NCBI GenBank assembly: GCA_951812535.1
Contig: CATOSK010000006.1
Span: 617,583 to 681,582 of the forward strand
From: an uncultured Dehalococcoidia bacterium
GTDB taxonomy: Bacteria; Chloroflexota; Dehalococcoidia; Lucifugimonadales; UBA3495
Length of the DNA stretch: 64,000 bases
Direction of reading: 5' to 3'
The position numbers and the translations under genes are program-made. The notes below the pieces were generated by a model. That model saw only the letters and a list, made by a program, of their open reading frames with translations, had not been told where the DNA came from and ran no database searches. Shown piece after piece: positions 17,557 through 25,113 of the stretch; positions within the stretch are counted from its first letter, which is position 1; every line of letters begins with the position of its first letter.

Positions 17557-17861
17557 CCCGGGTTGTACTCCACCATCTGCGGGTCCACCAGGAAGGTGCG
17601 GTGGGAGGTGAATGAATCGTAGGGCAGTGTCACCAGGGTAGCGTCGGGACGTTCTTCCATGACTACCACCCTCACCCAGCCTTTGGCGGCTTGAGGATTT
17701 GTCTCTTCCCGGTTGACTTGGCCAGATGTGATGATGACATTGTGATTATCGACCCAAGAATAGGCGTAATCATCCTCGCCCATCGGTATCGTAACGCTGT
17801 ATTCCGACGGAAACATTCCAGGGGTTACTTCGCACCTCATATAAGCGTCTTTCAATGCCAT
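17553..17861 (-). CDS. Unknown small protein coupled to dcd
   Basis: With ATG at 17861 (GGTGAG upstream) the protein has 102 residues. The frame is open to an ATG at 17912, but a promoter candidate overlaps that part, so the shorter form is preferred. The sequence is beta-rich (EYSVTIPMGEDDYAYSWVD, NVIITSGQVNR, WVRVVVMEERPDATLVTLPY). It has no signal peptide or recognised motif. Its stop overlaps the dcd start. A role in nucleotide metabolism is suggested only by coupling. Confidence 0.65.
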   Translation of the reverse strand: MALKDAYMRCEVTPGMFPSEYSVTIPMGEDDYAYSWVDNHNVIITSGQVNREETNPQAAKGWVRVVVMEERPDATLVTLPYDSFTSHRTFLVDPQMVEYNPG

Positions 17862-17874
17862 CTGCTCACCATAG

Positions 17875-17903
17875 GGCTGGATTTCCCCTAAAGTTAAGCT
17901 GGC
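17875..17903 (-). promoter_or_regulatory. Putative promoter for the small gene and dcd
   Basis: On the - strand a perfect TTGACA is followed 17 bp later by TAACTT, just before the ATG at 17861. It argues for the shorter start of the first gene. The -10 box is weak. Confidence 0.4.
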
Positions 17904-17959
17904 CGCCAACATGTGTCAACGGCCAGCTGTCAGTCAACCCGGGACCTGGAGTAGCCGCT

Positions 17960-19039
17960 CTACTTCAGGTCTTCCACCAGCGGCGCCACGTCTTCCAGGA
18001 GGCGGCGCATGGAGTTCTGGACCAGGGAGTGGTCGTCCGGGTCGTGGGTGATGGTCAGCAGGTGCCCGAATCCGCCGATCTCCTCGTAGTGTTGCCGGAT
18101 CTTGTCGGCGCATTCCTGGGGGTCCCCAACGATCCAGACGTTCTCGATCATGTAGTCCACGTCCACGGCCTCGTCGGCCATGTTGGGGTCCACCTTCACG
18201 TAGGCCAGGTTGCCGCCGGCCTTCCGGTTCTTCCACTGGTGATTGTCGAAGGGCAGCCCCAGGACTATACGAGCCTCTTCCCGGGCCTTCTCGCGAGTTT
18301 CACCGACGTGGACCTCGCGGCCGATCCGGTACTCGCTGCGGTCGGCGGTCAGGCCGGTGCTGGCGGCCCCCTCCTCCACCGTCGTCCACATCTCGGCGGC
18401 GTGCTGGTTCATCAGGTTGGTCATGGGGATCCATCCCCGCTCGCCGGCCATGCGGATGGAGTCCGAACCCGGGGTGGAGGCGGCGACGCCGATGGGGGGA
18501 TGGGGAAGCTGGTAGGGCTTGTAGTGGAGACGCCGCTGGAGTTCGGGATCGTTCTCCGGAGCGTGGACCTGGTAGTACTTTCCTTCGTAGCCGAAGTGGC
18601 CGTCCTCGGCGGCCCAGAGGCCCAGGATGACCTCCAGCGCCTCCTTGCCCTGCTCACGCACGTCGTTCATCGAGCTGTACTCGACGCCGTAGAGGTGCAG
18701 GTCGGTGGGCAGAGAGCGGACGCCGATGCCCCAGTAAAACCGGCCCCGGGCCATGTGGTCCAGCATGGCAATGCGGTGGGCGGTGTCTACGGGATGGTGC
18801 AGGGGCAGCATGGTGACGCCGGTGGCGAAGACGATGCGCTCGGTCAGGGCCAGCGCCTTGGCGATGAGCAACTCGGGAACGGGGGCGTTCTCCCACATCT
18901 CGGTGATGTGCTCTCCGACCCAGGCCTCGTGAAACCCCAGTTGGTCAGCCAGGACCAGCAGGTCTATGTCCCGGTCGTATGAGTCGGCGTATCCCCGGTG
19001 GGGCGGATGCAGGGGCATCATGAACAGTCCGAATTCCAT
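17960..19039 (-). CDS. Luciferase-like (LLM class) oxidoreductase, probably F420- or flavin-dependent
   Basis: The 359-residue TIM-barrel protein starts MEFGLFMMPLHPP, with AGGAGG eight bases upstream of ATG. Family features are GFHEAWVGEHITEMW, ATGVTMLPLHHPVDTAHRIA (a cofactor-binding loop), GRFYWGIGVRS and VGDPQECADKIRQ near the end. LLM enzymes use F420 or FMN for monooxygenation or dehydrogenation of varied substrates. No substrate can be assigned. It is a monocistronic gene next to the remnant-rich gap at 19.0-19.7 kb. Confidence 0.85.
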   Translation of the reverse strand: MEFGLFMMPLHPPHRGYADSYDRDIDLLVLADQLGFHEAWVGEHITEMWENAPVPELLIAKALALTERIVFATGVTMLPLHHPVDTAHRIAMLDHMARGRFYWGIGVRSLPTDLHLYGVEYSSMNDVREQGKEALEVILGLWAAEDGHFGYEGKYYQVHAPENDPELQRRLHYKPYQLPHPPIGVAASTPGSDSIRMAGERGWIPMTNLMNQHAAEMWTTVEEGAASTGLTADRSEYRIGREVHVGETREKAREEARIVLGLPFDNHQWKNRKAGGNLAYVKVDPNMADEAVDVDYMIENVWIVGDPQECADKIRQHYEEIGGFGHLLTITHDPDDHSLVQNSMRRLLEDVAPLVEDLK

Positions 19040-19697
19040 GACAATCTCCTCCTGTCGTGGTGTGCTTTCGTGGGGTAATTTGGGCTGATACTACGTTTGC
19101 ACCTGCCGGGGTGTCAAGCAAACACGAAGGACGACCGGAAACTCCATCACGTAGGGAATTGGACTCAGGCAACCGAGTCGAACACTACCTGACTTGGAGA
19201 GGTCGGAGGGTCACCTTAGCTGGACTTTGTACAATTTGAGCATCGGATGCTGGAAGGTCATGAAATCCAGCATGAAACGCAGCAGAGACTTTTTCAATGT
19301 CGGGGTGCGGCAATGACGTTGAAAAACCCTCATTGAAAAACCCTCAAAGGTAATTCGCAGGCAGCCGAGCGCTCATGGCAACGGGGTTTCCAATCAACTC
19401 GTCCCGTGTCTATCCCTGGTCTGCGTTCTGTGCAAAGTCCAGCTTAGGGACTGTTGCTGCGGACCTTGAGCATTCAGGGTAATGCGGGTATCCGCCGCTA
19501 AAACCACACCTTCCGGTCCCTTCACTACTACACCCAGAGACAAGGGTTTCCCACCCCGTCAGTTTCTCGCGTTCCCAGAACCAACCGTGTTCGCTGCTTT
19601 CAATTGTCGTCCTTTCAATTGGCGTCGGCGAATCTATATTTGAGAGGTATAACCTTGGGGGTCAAGGTAAAGTTTGATGCCTTGTGGGACTCAGCCC
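19040..19697. other. 658-bp gap without an intact gene
   Basis: It holds a MITE-like element (19215-19446), a tandem 14-bp repeat inside that element (TTGAAAAACCCTCA at 19319-19332 and 19333-19346), and a second imperfect tandem 15-mer starting CTTTCAATTG at 19597 and 19612. No reading frame with family resemblance or ribosome site is visible. Confidence 0.6.
19215..19446. mobile_element. MITE-like element or insertion-sequence remnant
   Basis: GCTGGACTTTGTACA (19218-19232) and TGTGCAAAGTCCAGC (19429-19443) are 15-bp inverted repeats with one mismatch, bordering a 226-bp element. Both ends are flanked by TTA (19215-19217 and 19444-19446), a possible target duplication. There is no transposase gene inside, so it is either non-autonomous or a deleted insertion sequence. 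Confidence 0.6.
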
Positions 19698-20390
19698 TCA
19701 CCCCCCGACCAGCACCCCATCCTCCATGGTCAGCACACGGGAGCACGCGGCGCTGACCCGGGGGTCGTGGGTTACCAGGACCATCGTCTGACCCCGCTCG
19801 GCGTTGCAGCGGCGGAGCAGGTCCAACAGTTCCGCCGTGTTCTCCGAGTCCAGGTTTCCGGTGGGCTCGTCGGCCAACAGGAGGGCAGGGTTGGTCACCA
19901 GGGCCCGGGCCATCGCCGCCCGCTGCTGCTGGCCGCCGGAAAGCTCCATCGGACGGTGCCCTGTCCGGTCCTCCAGCCCCACCATCGCCAGGGCCTCGCC
20001 GGCGGCCTTCCTGGCCTCCGTCCGCTTGCGGCCCGCATACTCCGCCGGAAGGGAAACGTTCTCCAGCGCCGTCAGGGTCGGCACCAGGTTGAACGTCTGA
20101 AACACGAACCCCATCCGTTCCGCCCTCATTCGGGTCCGCTCCCGGTCCGGCAGACCCGTCACGTCCACCCCGTCGAAGACCAGGCTGGCCGGAGGGTTCC
20201 GGTCGCCGTCAGGCGCGTGCAGCAGTCCCAGGACGTGCATCAGCGTGCTCTTTCCCGACCCGGAAGGTCCCACGATCCCCACCATCTCCCCTTCCCCCAC
20301 CGTCACGTCCACCCCCCTCAGGGCATGGACCAGGTTGTGGCGGCTGGGACGGTAGGTCTTGTGCAGGTTACGCCCTTCCAGGAAGGCCAT
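19698..20390 (-). CDS. ABC transporter ATP-binding protein, MacB/LolD type
   Basis: The 230-residue ATPase has Walker A GPSGSGKST, Q-loop FVFQTFNLVPTLTALENV, signature LSGGQQQRAAMARAL, Walker B LLLADEPTGNLD and an H-loop in VTHDPR. The LVPTLTALENV stretch is typical of the MacB/LolD mechanotransmission family. It starts three bases after the permease stop, so the two form one unit. The family powers export or extraction of lipoproteins, peptides or drugs at the membrane; the cargo is unknown. Confidence 0.92.
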   Translation of the reverse strand: MAFLEGRNLHKTYRPSRHNLVHALRGVDVTVGEGEMVGIVGPSGSGKSTLMHVLGLLHAPDGDRNPPASLVFDGVDVTGLPDRERTRMRAERMGFVFQTFNLVPTLTALENVSLPAEYAGRKRTEARKAAGEALAMVGLEDRTGHRPMELSGGQQQRAAMARALVTNPALLLADEPTGNLDSENTAELLDLLRRCNAERGQTMVLVTHDPRVSAACSRVLTMEDGVLVGG

Positions 20391-20393
20391 TCC

Positions 20394-21569
20394 CTACTCG
20401 TACCTCAGCGCGTCCACCGGGTCCAGGCGCGACGCTCTCCACGCGGGCGCCGCTCCGGCGATGGCTCCCAGAACGGTTGAGAAGGCCACCGCGAACACCC
20501 CGATTTCCGGGGTCAAACGGAACAGGAAAGTCCCGCTGGCCCTCCCGGCTTCGTTGCCGGCTTCCACCACGACGACTCCCAGGCCCAGTCCCAGCACCCC
20601 GCCGATGAAGCCCATGACCGCCGCCTCGGTCACCAGCTCCCGCATGATCCGCCCCTGCGACGCTCCAATGGACCGCTTGATGCCGATTTCCCGCGTCCGC
20701 TCCGCCACGCTCATGGTCATGGTGTTGATCACCGAGAGGCCGCCCACCACCAGGCTGATCAGGGCCACGCTCAGGATGATCGCGTTGAAGATCGCCAGCG
20801 CCGACCCGAACTGCTGGTCATATTCCGCCCCGGTCACCGCCCGCACCTGCGGAATGGCCGTTTCGATACGGACCGCCAGTTCCTCCGTGTCCACCCCGTC
20901 CTCCGGATACACCACCACCATGGACACCAGGCTGCCGGCATCCAGTCCCACCCGGGCCAGGATGGGCGCGTCCTGCCGCAAGATGCCCTGGGCCGCAGCC
21001 AGGGGAATGACTGCCGACGTGTCGAAGAACATCAGCGTCGGCTCCCGCACTCCCACCACCTCGAACTCCGCGCCCCGTATCTCCAGCGTGTCCCCCGGTC
21101 CCTTGCCCAGTTCCCTTCCCAGGTCCGATCCGAGGAACACCACCTGCTTCCCCTCGTCATCCGGGGAAAGAGGACGTCCCTGGGCTGCTTCCAATGGAAA
21201 AGTCTCGTTGCCCCCGTCGGCTCCTTCGGTGAATCCCACGAGAAAGTTGGGAGGCCTGAAGGCGTTCCCCGGATTGTTCGGGTCCAGCAGGAGAAGCACC
21301 CGGGGCACCGCCGCCGCGACGCCGGGAATGGGTTGTACATCCCCGGCTATCGTCACCGGCACCGGGACCAGCCCGTAGGAGAAAGCGGGACTCGTCGAGT
21401 CGTGGACAATAACCTTGTCCCGGAAATACGTGGACCCGCCTTCGACGATGGTGCTCAGCTTGTTCGCCATCGCTACCATGACCACCAGGGCCCAGATGCC
21501 CACGGTGATGCCGATGACCGTCAGCGCGGTCCGCAGCTTCCGGCGGGCCAGGTTGCGCAGGATGCTCAA
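20394..21569 (-). CDS. ABC transporter permease, MacB/FtsX family
   Basis: The 391-residue membrane protein has one N-terminal helix (ALTVIGITVGIWALVVMVAM), a periplasmic MacB-type domain (about 45-260) and three C-terminal helices near 275-385. The FtsX segment ERTREIGIKRSIGAS lies between helices two and three, and the C-terminus reads WRASRLDPVDALRYE, typical of the family. It starts at TTG with a weak ribosome site. No periplasmic adaptor or outer-membrane partner is nearby, as expected for monoderm-like Chloroflexota. Confidence 0.9.
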   Translation of the reverse strand: MSILRNLARRKLRTALTVIGITVGIWALVVMVAMANKLSTIVEGGSTYFRDKVIVHDSTSPAFSYGLVPVPVTIAGDVQPIPGVAAAVPRVLLLLDPNNPGNAFRPPNFLVGFTEGADGGNETFPLEAAQGRPLSPDDEGKQVVFLGSDLGRELGKGPGDTLEIRGAEFEVVGVREPTLMFFDTSAVIPLAAAQGILRQDAPILARVGLDAGSLVSMVVVYPEDGVDTEELAVRIETAIPQVRAVTGAEYDQQFGSALAIFNAIILSVALISLVVGGLSVINTMTMSVAERTREIGIKRSIGASQGRIMRELVTEAAVMGFIGGVLGLGLGVVVVEAGNEAGRASGTFLFRLTPEIGVFAVAFSTVLGAIAGAAPAWRASRLDPVDALRYE

Positions 21570-21617
21570 GTCGGGTCCCCTGGCAGAGCCGCTGGCGGCC
21601 TGCCGCCGCCCGGTCCG

Positions 21618-22490
21618 TTAACCGCCCCCCGTCTCCCCCTGGTACCAGTCCAGGATCTCGCTCCCCGTCCAGAACACCACGTCAGGGAAGCCCTTGATGT
21701 ACTCCCAGATCTGGTTGTAGTACTTGATGCGGAAGGGGACCCCGGTGATGTACGGATGGGTCGAGACCGCCATCACCCGCGCGCTCTCCGCCCCCTCCTC
21801 GTAGAGCTGGTCGAACTGGTCCTTGGCCCGGTCGAACAGTTCCGGTGAGCGGTGGTGCTGCACTAGGTAGACGGGAATGTCGTTGAGCTCGACGGTGTAG
21901 GGAATGGATGTCAGGCTGCCGCTCTTCACGATCATCGGGTAGGGCTGGTCGTCGTTGCACCAGTCGCAGACGTACTCGATCCCCTCCTCCGCCAGGATGT
22001 CCGGCGTGTCGAAGGTCTCGGCCAGCCCCGGCCCCATCCAGCCCCGCGGCGCCTGCCCCGTGAACTCCCGGATGGTCTCTATGGTCTTGCGGATGACTGC
22101 CCGCTCGTCCGGTTCCCGGTTCAGCACCCGCTGCATGAACCCGTGGCCCATCAACTCCCATCCCGAGTCCACGCTCTCCTGCACCAGTTGGGGATAGGAC
22201 AGGCACACCGATGCATTCAGGCTCACCGTCGCCCGGATGCCGTGGCTGTCCAGCACCCGCTTCATCCGCCAGTACCCCGCCCGCATCCCGTAGTCGAACC
22301 AGGCAAAGTTGGGAATGTCGGGAATCACCGTCACCCCCTGCGGCGTGGGCAGCACCGTGCGGGCCATGGGCTGGTTGATGTCCCACTCCTCCACGTTGAT
22401 GACGGGCCACACCACGATGCGGGCGTTGTTGGGGAGCTTCAGCGGCTCCCGGTGAAACAGCGGCGAATACTCGGCGCGCGGATTGGCCAT
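21618..22490 (-). CDS. Polysaccharide deacetylase (NodB-like) family protein, PuuE-like
   Basis: From ATG 22490 (AGGAGG six bases upstream) the protein has 290 residues. It has the N-terminal INVEEWDIN block, NFAWFDYGMRAGYWRMKRVLD, GIRATVSLNASVCL, a metal-ligand candidate in ELMGHGFMQRV and the late VSTHPYITGVPFR. This arrangement is close to the polysaccharide deacetylases annotated as allantoinase (PuuE) or as peptidoglycan/chitin deacetylase-like. The substrate could be a cyclic amide or an N-acetyl sugar. No signal peptide is seen, so action in the cytoplasm is likely, which favours the amidohydrolase-type role. Confidence 0.8.
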   Translation of the reverse strand: MANPRAEYSPLFHREPLKLPNNARIVVWPVINVEEWDINQPMARTVLPTPQGVTVIPDIPNFAWFDYGMRAGYWRMKRVLDSHGIRATVSLNASVCLSYPQLVQESVDSGWELMGHGFMQRVLNREPDERAVIRKTIETIREFTGQAPRGWMGPGLAETFDTPDILAEEGIEYVCDWCNDDQPYPMIVKSGSLTSIPYTVELNDIPVYLVQHHRSPELFDRAKDQFDQLYEEGAESARVMAVSTHPYITGVPFRIKYYNQIWEYIKGFPDVVFWTGSEILDWYQGETGGG

Positions 22491-22610
22491 GACTACCTCC
22501 TGGGGCAAAAATTAATGCGCCGCCGGTAGAACAACACCGGCGGCCGGTTGGCATCACCACAGCATCTAAAAGAAGGATACGCAAGAGCGCAGGGAAACGG
22601 ATTCCCCCGC

Positions 22611-22676
22611 CCTCCATTCCCGGGGAGGCGGAGCCCGCCCAGGCAGGCGGGGGAACTCAGACATTCAGGCCGGAAC
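22611..22676. repeat. GCAGGCGGG-type intergenic repeat
   Basis: GCCCGCCCAGGCAGGCGGGGGAA followed by CTCAGA resembles the hairpin repeats at 28074-28147, 28168-28210 and 33855-33934. The arms CCCGCC and GGCGGG can pair. Confidence 0.45.
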
Positions 22677-22694
22677 GGAAAAGACCCTGGCCGG

Positions 22695-23114
22695 CTACAA
22701 CCCCAGGTTCTCCACGCCCAGCCGCGACAGGTCCTCGTCCTCCTGGGCGGTCAACCCGCTCACCCCGATCGCCCCCAGGACAGCCCCCGACGCCGGGTCG
22801 GTGATCACCACCGCTCCCTGGGCGGACACCAGGTTGGGATTGCCGAAGTCGCTGACCGTCCTGCCCTGGCTCTTCAGCCGCTCCGAGTACGCCGCCGAGT
22901 CCACCCCGGACAGCGCCGACGTATACGCCTTGCGGATGGCGAACGTCTGGGGATTGGGGCGGCAGTTGTCCATGCGGGCATAGCTCAGCAAGTTCCCCTC
23001 ATCGTCCACAATCGCCATCGCCACCGGACGGTCCGGCTCCTGGGTCGCCTTGGCGATCATCGCGCTCATCGCCCGTTGTGTCTGGTCCAGGCTCAACATC
23101 GGCTTGCTATACAT
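22695..23114 (-). CDS. GlcG/HbpS-like (DUF336) protein
   Basis: From ATG 23114 (AGGGAG eight bases upstream) the protein has 139 residues. It has the DUF336 pattern: PVAMAIVDDEGNLLSYARMD, AIRKAYTSAL, GNPNLVSAQGAVVITDPASGAVLGAIGVSG and the C-terminal DEDLSRLGVENL. GlcG is named from the E. coli glc operon, and relatives such as HbpS bind heme. Its function is poorly known. It is probably cytoplasmic and monocistronic, and lies 18 kb from glcDEF, so a glycolate link is only by family name. Confidence 0.82.
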   Translation of the reverse strand: MYSKPMLSLDQTQRAMSAMIAKATQEPDRPVAMAIVDDEGNLLSYARMDNCRPNPQTFAIRKAYTSALSGVDSAAYSERLKSQGRTVSDFGNPNLVSAQGAVVITDPASGAVLGAIGVSGLTAQEDEDLSRLGVENLGL

Positions 23115-23174
23115 AACAAATCTCTCCCTCTGCATTTTAAAGTAACCGGCAGCTCTTGGGCTGGTGTTGTCAGC

Positions 23175-23696
23175 TTAATCCGCTGACGAGTTACCACTAT
23201 CAAGGCACCCGAAAGCTCCGCTCAAAGGGATTCTCTGCTGCAGGAAAGGCAACAGTAAGTCACGCAACTTTCGGGCGTAGCCTTCGGTTGATGGGGCATT
23301 GGCGAGATAAATGGAAGCGTGACCATGATTGCATTGTAATGCGGTGTCAATTACCACGAACGCTTGCCGATCATCCACCTCAAGGCCTCTCACTTCGTTG
23401 GCCCGGAAAACGGAAACTCCCTCAGATTCTCGTCGTTGCCCCTGAAAGCTCCTGGCGAGAATCCTGTCAATCGAGTGCTGGACGATTTCTTCGGTTACGT
23501 GGGCAAGGCGATGAACGGAGAATCCCCGTTGCCGTAAGTCCGTCAAAGGAATCGCTCTAACGAGCAGTTTGCCATCTTGTATATGGTCAGGGTTAATCAA
23601 GGCGCGCACAAGTGTCTCGTCGCCTTGAACTACACCTGGCGAAATGTCCGGCGCAGCACTTTTCTCCTCGTCAAGGTGGAGAGATTGGGGCGACAA
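23175..23696 (-). CDS. Unknown protein, third gene of the TIGR04255-type module
   Basis: This 173-residue protein starts at TTG, six bases after the middle gene ends. A charged segment VQGDETLVRALINPDHIQDG is followed by LLVRAIPLTDLRQRGFSVHRLAHVTEE, a pattern I do not assign to a named family. Residues 110-150 (QAFVVIDTALQCNHGHASIYLA) contain Cys and His, but no clear metal site. It shares the lower-GC composition of the module. Probably cytoplasmic. Confidence 0.7.
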   Translation of the reverse strand: MSPQSLHLDEEKSAAPDISPGVVQGDETLVRALINPDHIQDGKLLVRAIPLTDLRQRGFSVHRLAHVTEEIVQHSIDRILARSFQGQRRESEGVSVFRANEVRGLEVDDRQAFVVIDTALQCNHGHASIYLANAPSTEGYARKLRDLLLPFLQQRIPLSGAFGCLDSGNSSAD

Positions 23697-23702
23697 TACA
23701 AT

Positions 23703-24215
23703 TTAGCCTACAAGCAATTCCAGGATAGCCTGCGGCAATCCCCCAGATGCAGGGATGTCGTCATCGTAAAATCCTTCGTTGGTCTTCCCCCGGGCGAAAA
23801 AGGAATAGGTCCCGGTACCGTAGAAGCCCAAATCTATGTAAAAACCGTCCTCATCCCACAGAAAGTTAATCTCTCCATCATCCGCCAACCCAAGGTTAGG
23901 CAACGGTATGGGCTGATTCGGCAAAGCCTCAATAAAGGTACGGGTATCCAGGAACGCTTGCGGGCTTGGCCAGTTGGCCACAGGCCATCTTTCGGATTCT
24001 GGTGTTTGCTCTAGTCCATCGAGACTCCACACCAAAGCCCAATTGCGGGGTGGGTGAATAGATGTCGCCGGGGCTGTGGCGATTAACGGATATTGGTGCA
24101 TTGCTATGTATTCTGTTGTGTGGGGAAGTAGTTGGTCTGAAGGGCCGTAAAATACCCTTACATTCCGATCAACCGTTCGCACCGCATTACTGGTCTGCAC
24201 GGTCGAAGTTGTCAT
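23703..24215 (-). CDS. Unknown protein, middle gene of the TIGR04255-type module
   Basis: The 170-residue protein has a low-complexity first half and a beta-rich second half, with GLADDGEINFLWDEDGFYI and LGFYGTGTYSFFARG forming alternating strands, then DDDIPASGGLPQAILELL. Its ATG overlaps the stop of the TIGR04255-like gene (ATGA). The pattern of a DGEI-x-W strand followed by aromatic strands recalls small proteins that accompany TIGR04255 genes, but this is a recollection, not a database result. No catalytic motif is evident. Confidence 0.7.
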   Translation of the reverse strand: MTTSTVQTSNAVRTVDRNVRVFYGPSDQLLPHTTEYIAMHQYPLIATAPATSIHPPRNWALVWSLDGLEQTPESERWPVANWPSPQAFLDTRTFIEALPNQPIPLPNLGLADDGEINFLWDEDGFYIDLGFYGTGTYSFFARGKTNEGFYDDDIPASGGLPQAILELLVG

Positions 24216-25036
24216 TTTTCAATCCCTATTTGGTCAAGGATCTCCGGCAGTAGCATGGTACTCAAGACGGTTTTGTTCCTTTCGTGCAGAGCATTCAACG
24301 CCGCAACGAGTCCAAGAGTTTCCGCGCCCGGGGACAATAGAGCGTTTATCGACTGCCGGGGCGTGGCCAAGTGAAGAGTTGCTTGGTGATCGATGGTTAC
24401 AGTTGGGAATAGGTCAACTATGCTACTGGCGACATTGAGATTGTTGAGAACGCGGCCAGCATCAAGAGACTCGAACCACCCAGTATGACAGTGCCACAAT
24501 GATCCTACAGTGAAGCACCGAGGCGCAAGGTAGCCGTTATTGTCCGCGAACAAGAGGTTGGCTTGGACATCGTCGGGTGACCCGTTAAAGGTGTACCGGT
24601 CTATATAACGCAAACTAGACGCGACAACCGGGTTTAACTCGAGGTCTAAAGGGGTCAAGACAGTTGTGATGTATCGAATAGTTTCAGCCTGGACATTATC
24701 CCAACCGTCATATTCCACAATGTTGACTGATACCAAGTTACCTGAAAGTTGCAGTGCTCTCGCTGGTCTGCCGTCTCCCATTACTTTTGAGAGCTGGAAT
24801 CCAGCCATAGTCGACGATACCGAACCCATTTGTGCTGGGGCATCTGGGTTTGATAAGTCCACAGTAACTGACCCTCCACGAATCTCTGCCGATCGTGGAA
24901 GGACCCCTTTCAAGTCGGCTTCTGCAGCACTTCGTGCCCGTTCGATTTCTTGTTGGTTGAATTCGTGGTGGAATTGAAGCCCGACTTGAGCCTCCTGGAT
25001 GGAATGGTTCCCGGCATATGGCAAGTACTCGCCCAT
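24212..25036 (-). CDS. TIGR04255-like family protein
   Basis: The 274-residue protein resembles the sporadically distributed TIGR04255 family: an N-terminal EYLPYAGNHSIQEAQVGLQF, a middle AETIRYITTVLTPLDLELNPVVASSLRYIDRYTF corresponding to the family's conserved R-Y-I-N/D-R block, and a long beta-rich C-terminal half. The family has no established biochemical role and is scattered among genomes, as expected for mobile defence or stress modules. The ATG has AGGAGC upstream. It is the first gene of a three-gene unit and is preceded by a palindrome at 25064-25080. Confidence 0.72.
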   Translation of the reverse strand: MGEYLPYAGNHSIQEAQVGLQFHHEFNQQEIERARSAAEADLKGVLPRSAEIRGGSVTVDLSNPDAPAQMGSVSSTMAGFQLSKVMGDGRPARALQLSGNLVSVNIVEYDGWDNVQAETIRYITTVLTPLDLELNPVVASSLRYIDRYTFNGSPDDVQANLLFADNNGYLAPRCFTVGSLWHCHTGWFESLDAGRVLNNLNVASSIVDLFPTVTIDHQATLHLATPRQSINALLSPGAETLGLVAALNALHERNKTVLSTMLLPEILDQIGIEK

Positions 25037-25063
25037 TGCTCCTCGGTAACTCCAAACCCTAGT

Positions 25064-25080
25064 AATGATGATACATCATT
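25064..25080. promoter_or_regulatory. Perfect palindrome, operator candidate of the three-gene module
   Basis: AATGATG and CATCATT (7-bp arms, 3-bp centre) lie 28 bp upstream of the first gene. Self-regulating modules often have such sites, but no DNA-binding domain is evident in the three proteins. Confidence 0.4.
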
Positions 25081-25113
25081 GGGTTTCTCCCTGCACTGAT
25101 ATATCCTCCCCAT

